The notes below the pieces were generated by a model. The model ran no database searches. It saw only the letters and a list, made by a program, of their open reading frames with translations, and was not told where the DNA came from. This document shows positions 15,620 through 18,920 of a stretch of 18,920 nucleotides of DNA, in pieces. Each line of letters opens with the position of its first letter. Positions within the stretch are counted from its first letter, which is position 1. A program made the translations under genes and the position numbers. The stretch lies in NCBI GenBank assembly GCA_002305955.1, contig DBRH01000030.1:72442-91361 (forward strand), written 5' to 3'. This stretch comes from Kosmotogaceae bacterium UBA1373 (GTDB taxonomy: Bacteria; Thermotogota; Thermotogae; Petrotogales; Kosmotogaceae).

Positions 15620-16783
15620 ATGAGCTTGAGAGCGATGTTCGTGGTTGTTTCGTCTCTTATATACTTCATGTTCGGCTTCACGGGTCAATCTATAAACAGC
15701 GCCCTTCCGGCCATAGCGATAGACCTGGAAATGACCCATTCCATGACCGGTCTTGTCCTTGCCCTCCCGTCGCTTCTCTATCAGGTCGCGGTCGTTGTCG
15801 CGGCCGTCCTTTCCCGGAAAACCGGCCCTTTCCTGACTATGACGGCCGGCCTGGCCCTGGTCGCATCTTCGGTGGCCTTCATGGCCCTCTCCGGGACTTA
15901 CGTTATGTTCATGACCGGCAGGCTGCTTTTCGGACTCGGACTGGGAGCCACGGAGATAAGCGTTGCGCTGTGCGTCTCTCTTCTGGCGTACGAGAAGACC
16001 GGGGGCGTGCTAAACTTAGTCTATTCCTTCTTCGCGCTCGGAAGTATAGTCGCTCCGGCCGTCGTGTCGGTCTTTCTCACAGATACGCATAGATGGAACA
16101 TCGCTCTTTTCATGGCCCTGGCCGCCTTCGCGTTCGTGCTGTCGCTTTCATGGTACATCGGCCGGAAAGCTTCGGGACTTTCAAAGAGAGACGGCGTAAA
16201 GCGGAAGTTCTCTCTCCCGGCAGATTCGCTTTTCTGGCTGGTCGTTCTGGGAGGTCTTCTGTACGTCGGATATGAGATGGGAGTGTTTTCGTGGCTTTCA
16301 AGCTACGTTTTCGAGGAGAAGGCCCTGGAACTGAGGATTTCTAGCTTTACCCCATCACTTCTCGCACTCGGTCTGTTTGTGGGCAGGCTGGTCACCGGCG
16401 CAGTTGTAGATAGAGCCGGTCTGGGGAGAACCCTTGTTATACTGGGCGCTTTCTCGCTGGCGGGCTTTTCAACTGTACTCCTTTCGGTGAACCCGCTCGT
16501 TCTGACGGCGGGAATTTTCGTCGCCGGCCTCGGTTTCTCCGGGACCTTTCCCACCCTCCAGGCCATACTGGTTTCGGGATACAGAGAGAGGCGCGAGACG
16601 GTCCTTGCAGTCTTCGCCGCTTCCGGCTCTCTTGGAGTGGTCATCACTAACATTTCCGTGGGAACCGTGAGCGAGAAGTACGGTCTGCCGAACGGCATGA
16701 TGATTATGGCGGTCCAGATCTCGGCCGCTCTGGCGGTGTTTTCAATCATCGCATTCTCGCAGAGAGCGGCACACAGAGAATAG
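15620..16783 (+). CDS. Major facilitator superfamily transporter
   Basis: 387 residues with about twelve hydrophobic helices in two six-helix halves, the break falling around residues 183-200 (GRKASGLSKRDGVKRKF). The GRLLFGLGLGATE segment in helix 4 and GRLVTGAVVDRAGLGR in the second half are MFS-type loops. The pattern resembles sugar/FucP-like or general MFS exporters, but the substrate cannot be read. The ATG follows TGGAGGCATACG, a good ribosome site. It diverges from the sulfatase gene and precedes heliorhodopsin by 92 bases on the same strand, so read-through is possible. Uptake of alkyl-sulfate products or export of an amphiphile is only speculation. Confidence 0.88.
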   Translation: MSLRAMFVVVSSLIYFMFGFTGQSINSALPAIAIDLEMTHSMTGLVLALPSLLYQVAVVVAAVLSRKTGPFLTMTAGLALVASSVAFMALSGTYVMFMTGRLLFGLGLGATEISVALCVSLLAYEKTGGVLNLVYSFFALGSIVAPAVVSVFLTDTHRWNIALFMALAAFAFVLSLSWYIGRKASGLSKRDGVKRKFSLPADSLFWLVVLGGLLYVGYEMGVFSWLSSYVFEEKALELRISSFTPSLLALGLFVGRLVTGAVVDRAGLGRTLVILGAFSLAGFSTVLLSVNPLVLTAGIFVAGLGFSGTFPTLQAILVSGYRERRETVLAVFAASGSLGVVITNISVGTVSEKYGLPNGMMIMAVQISAALAVFSIIAFSQRAAHRE

Positions 16784-16785
16784 AC

Positions 16786-16827
16786 GATCGACCGGTGAAG
16801 AGTCTCTATGAAAGATCGTAACCGGTG
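16786..16827 (+). promoter_or_regulatory. Two imperfect direct repeats with ACCGGT cores upstream of heliorhodopsin
   Basis: GATCGACCGGTG at 16786-16797 and GATCGTAACCGGTG at 16814-16827 repeat with a 28-base step, close to three helical turns. Each contains the palindrome ACCGGT. The arrangement suggests paired binding sites of a regulator acting on the heliorhodopsin operon. Similar bases (GATCG, then AACCGG) also occur at 15216-15230 in the sulfatase/MFS gap. Confidence 0.4.
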
Positions 16828-16835
16828 CGTGGAGT

Positions 16836-16854
16836 GTTACCATTTAGAGGTAAC
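16836..16854. promoter_or_regulatory. Inverted repeat in the heliorhodopsin leader
   Basis: GTTACC and GGTAAC, perfect six-base arms around ATTTAGA, end eight bases before the AGGGGG ribosome site. It could be an operator or an mRNA hairpin that affects translation start. A run of A follows, so it is not a plus-strand terminator. Confidence 0.4.
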
Positions 16855-16875
16855 CAAAAAAAGGGGGATGAAAGC

Positions 16876-17640
16876 ATGGAAAACGTATATAAAAAGCTCC
16901 GCGTCTTCAACATGATAATGGCCTTCCTGCACCTGATCCAGGGAGTAGTCATGCTGATCCTGAGCAACGACTCAACCCTCACGATCACGAGGAATTACCT
17001 GGCCTTCGATCGTGAAATAATGAAGCTCGTTCCGGCAACCGAGAATCTTATGAACCTTCGGATGGGCCCCTTCATAGCCAGCTTTCTCTTCATGTCGTCC
17101 ATAGCCCATTTTATAGTCTCGACTTTCGGTTTCAAGTGGTACGCGAAGAATCTCGAGCGGGGCATCAATTACGCTAGATGGTACGAGTATTCGATCAGTT
17201 CTTCGGTGATGATCGTAGCGCTGGCCATGTTTTCCGGGATGCTGGATATAGTGAGTCTCATGCTCCTCTTCACCGTGAACGGTCTTATGAATCTCTTCGG
17301 CCTCATGATGGAACTTCACAACCAGACCACAGGGAAGACCGACTGGACTTCCTTCATGTTCGGCTGTGTCGCCGGAGCCGTCTCGTGGGTGGCCGTTTTC
17401 ACATACCTATTCACGTCCCTGGGCAAGGCGAACGTTCAGTTTCCGTCTTTCGTTTACGCGATTATCGTTACCTTTCTCGTCTTCTTCAACAGCTTCGCGA
17501 TAAATATGTTCCTTCAGTACAAGAAGATCGGTCCGTGGAAGAATTATCTCTTCGGGGAGAACGTTTACATAATACTCAGTCTGGTTTCCAAGAGTCTTCT
17601 CGCCTGGCAGGTCTTCGCCGGCACGCTCCGGCCGGTATGA
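16876..17640 (+). CDS. Heliorhodopsin
   Basis: A 254-residue seven-helix protein of the heliorhodopsin family, retinal-binding and inverted in the membrane relative to type-1 rhodopsins. The Schiff-base lysine is K239 in SLVSKSLLAWQ; the counterion is E104 in RWYEYSISSSVMIV. The two internal histidines known from heliorhodopsin 48C12 are present as H19 (FLHLIQG) and H78 (AHFIVST). MFGCVAGAVSW (161-171), FVYAIIV (192-198), FFNSFAI (203-209) and the ending AGTLRPV also align well with 48C12 from memory. All photochemically important residues are intact, so it should form a pigment if retinal is available. Heliorhodopsins do not pump ions detectably; light sensing or enzyme regulation is suggested for the family. 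The ATG at 16876 follows AAGGGGGAT; an in-frame GTG at 16825 has no such site. The next gene starts 13 bases after the stop. No carotenoid or retinal gene is in the window. Confidence 0.95.
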   Translation: MENVYKKLRVFNMIMAFLHLIQGVVMLILSNDSTLTITRNYLAFDREIMKLVPATENLMNLRMGPFIASFLFMSSIAHFIVSTFGFKWYAKNLERGINYARWYEYSISSSVMIVALAMFSGMLDIVSLMLLFTVNGLMNLFGLMMELHNQTTGKTDWTSFMFGCVAGAVSWVAVFTYLFTSLGKANVQFPSFVYAIIVTFLVFFNSFAINMFLQYKKIGPWKNYLFGENVYIILSLVSKSLLAWQVFAGTLRPV

Positions 17641-17653
17641 TAAGGAAGCCGGC

Positions 17654-18202
17654 ATGAGGGTCACGCTTCTGAACGGAGCCGCCCCGGACAGCGACGCATT
17701 CGACAGTTACCTCGAAAGGCTCGCGGGAAATTTGAGAGAATCGGGGAACACGGTAAGCGAATTCAAGCTTAGAGATCTCGTGATAGGCCAGTGCATCGGC
17801 TGCTGGGGCTGCTGGACGAAAACGCCCGGAGAGTGCGTCTTCTCCGACGATACCGCAAAGATAGCCAGGTCGGCGGTCGACTCCGATCTCTTTCTCTTCG
17901 CCTCTCCCCTCGTCCTGGGCTTCACCACTTCACTGCTGAAGAAGACCATAGACAGGATGCTTCCGCTGGTTCACCCTTACTTAGCCGTAAGGGCCGGAGA
18001 GATTCACCACAGAAAACGGTACCGAAAATATCCCCTTCTGGGATTGCTGATCGCCCGGGAGAGCGATACGGACGATATAGACATCTCTGTCGTGAAGGAG
18101 ATCTACGAACGCGTGGCGATCGAACTGGCCACCAGGCTGGCCTTCTTCGGCTCTACAGAAAGGCCGGCGGAGGAGGTTGCGCATGAGATTGCTGGTCTTT
18201 AA
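17654..18202 (+). CDS. Flavodoxin-fold FMN-dependent oxidoreductase
   Basis: 182 residues of the NADPH-dependent FMN reductase/flavodoxin-like fold. The N-terminal strand and phosphate loop (MRVTLLNGAAPDSDAF) are followed by a cysteine-rich CIGCWGCWTKTPGECVFSDD (47-66; cysteines 47, 50, 53 and 61). Then comes SPLVLGFTTSLLKKTIDR (84-101), the flavin-contacting segment common to these proteins. The four cysteines resemble those of iron-sulfur flavoproteins, so a cluster or redox-active thiols are possible. It starts 13 bases after heliorhodopsin with an AAGGAAG ribosome site and overlaps the next gene by 20 bases, so all three are probably one operon. Its electron partner is unknown. Confidence 0.86.
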   Translation: MRVTLLNGAAPDSDAFDSYLERLAGNLRESGNTVSEFKLRDLVIGQCIGCWGCWTKTPGECVFSDDTAKIARSAVDSDLFLFASPLVLGFTTSLLKKTIDRMLPLVHPYLAVRAGEIHHRKRYRKYPLLGLLIARESDTDDIDISVVKEIYERVAIELATRLAFFGSTERPAEEVAHEIAGL

Positions 18203-18866
18203 CGCATCGCCCAGGGGTGCCAGAAGCAACTCGCTGGCGATAATCAAACACTTTCTCGAAGGCTTCGAGTACTCTTCACGCGAAAAGCCGGACATAGAGA
18301 CAGTGAACCTCATAAATGAACGCGACGATTACGCTGCCCTCCGGGAGAAGCTTCTGGTTGCCGACAGGGTAGTTTTCGCCTTCCCGCTTTACGTTGACAG
18401 TATGCCGGGCTTTCTTATGGAGTTCTTCGAAACTCTGATACTCTTGAAGGGAGCCCTTTCGGGCAAGGAGTTTCTATTCTCCATTCAGTGCGGCTTTCCC
18501 GAAACTCTCAACCTTCGCCCTCTCGAGAGATATCTCGTAAGGCTCACCGGTAAATTCGGCGCGGCCTATGCAGGTTGCATATGCCGGGGAGGAATGGAGG
18601 GGACCAGATACATGCCGGCAGACGCACCCATCTTCCGGAAATACCGGGAACTAGGGAGGATCTACGCCGAAACCGGCAAACTCGACCCCGGGATTCTCGG
18701 AGAGATCGCAAACCCAGAGAAATTGCCGCGCCCCGTGATGCTCATAGCCAGTGTGCTGGGCCGCATGGGACTCATGAACGGTTACTGGAAGAAACAGCTG
18801 AAAAAGAACGGCGCTTACGAAAAACGTCACGCGAGACCGTATGACCCGACTCATCTACCTCGATAA
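18183..18866 (+). CDS. NAD(P)H-dependent flavodoxin-fold oxidoreductase
   Basis: 227 residues from the ATG at 18183, preceded by GGAGGAGG seven bases upstream; an in-frame TTG at 18177 is inside that stretch. The N terminus MRLLVFNASPRGARSNS is the FMN phosphate-binding loop, and FAFPLYVDSMPGFLMEFFE (66-84) is the flavin-side loop. The C-terminal part, with NGYWKKQLKKNGAYEKRHAR, matches a family common in clostridia that is often encoded beside a smaller flavodoxin-like protein like the preceding gene. There is no cysteine-rich cluster motif here. Together the two proteins may form an electron-transfer pair. Donor and acceptor are unknown. Confidence 0.85.
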   Translation: MRLLVFNASPRGARSNSLAIIKHFLEGFEYSSREKPDIETVNLINERDDYAALREKLLVADRVVFAFPLYVDSMPGFLMEFFETLILLKGALSGKEFLFSIQCGFPETLNLRPLERYLVRLTGKFGAAYAGCICRGGMEGTRYMPADAPIFRKYRELGRIYAETGKLDPGILGEIANPEKLPRPVMLIASVLGRMGLMNGYWKKQLKKNGAYEKRHARPYDPTHLPR

Positions 18867-18881
18867 ACAAGAGGGACTAAT

Positions 18882-18920
18882 TTGAAAGAGCGGGAAGAGA
18901 GAGAAAGAGAAAGAGAGAGA
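18882..18920 (+). repeat. Purine GA simple repeat, possible start of another ORF
   Basis: The last 39 bases are almost purely G and A. From a TTG at 18882, six bases after GAGGG, they read as alternating acidic and basic residues (KEREEREREREREREtype). This could be the first codons of a charged-repeat protein or just a simple-sequence tract at the window or contig edge. Not enough remains to decide. Confidence 0.3.

Noticed and set aside
15397..15681. 94-residue minus-strand ORF in the AT-rich gap
   Set aside because: Overlaps the MFS start, has no ribosome site and shows no family motif; possible but unsupported.
16876..17640. Proteorhodopsin-type ion pump
   Set aside because: The helix-3 motif is the heliorhodopsin RWYEYS..SS pattern, not a DTE/DTD pump motif, and the whole sequence follows heliorhodopsin.
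1..18920. CRISPR array, tRNA, rRNA or insertion sequence
   Set aside because: No regular repeat-spacer series, cloverleaf, rRNA stretch or transposase was recognised on reading.

Overview
The window looks like chromosomal DNA of a Thermotogota bacterium, most likely a Mesotoga/Kosmotogaceae-type mesophile. This is inferred from heavy AGA/AGG and ATA codon use, tightly overlapping genes, the gene set (pyrophosphate-type phosphofructokinase, an AMMECR1/radical-SAM pair, an ApbE/NusG-II/Gx-transporter run) and a probable outer-membrane barrel protein. No rRNA or other marker is present, so the genus is not proven.

Region 1 (1-1253, minus) is the 5' part of an RNase R gene cut by the left edge. 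It diverges from region 2 (1351-11040, plus), a long run of thirteen closely spaced or overlapping genes: pfp-type phosphofructokinase, AMMECR1 protein, its radical SAM partner, ApbE flavin transferase, NusG-domain-II protein, Gx transporter, Maf, RadC, HD-domain hydrolase, deoC, cyclodeaminase-like protein, tgt, and a secreted probable beta-barrel protein. The themes are central carbon and nucleotide metabolism, nucleotide-pool cleaning, tRNA modification and covalent flavin attachment.

Region 3 (11046-15061) differs. An apparent gene remnant abuts the end of a minus-strand cysK-cysE pair whose arginine codon choice differs from the neighbours, suggesting an acquired cassette. Upstream on the same strand, behind a clear intrinsic terminator, is a secreted alkyl-sulfatase of the metallo-beta-lactamase type. 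A 558-base AT-rich gap with operator-like palindromes follows.

Region 4 (15620-18920, plus) starts with an MFS transporter. Then comes the most notable locus: a complete heliorhodopsin with the retinal lysine (K239), the counterion glutamate (E104) and both internal histidines (H19, H78). It is followed at once by two flavodoxin-fold oxidoreductase genes that overlap each other, in an apparent three-gene operon. Its upstream region holds a pair of repeated palindromic motifs and an inverted repeat. A heliorhodopsin in a lineage that carries an outer sheath, is mostly anaerobic and shows no retinal-making genes here, joined to two flavoproteins, is the best candidate for an undescribed light/redox system. 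The window ends in a purine GA simple repeat that may be the start of another ORF.
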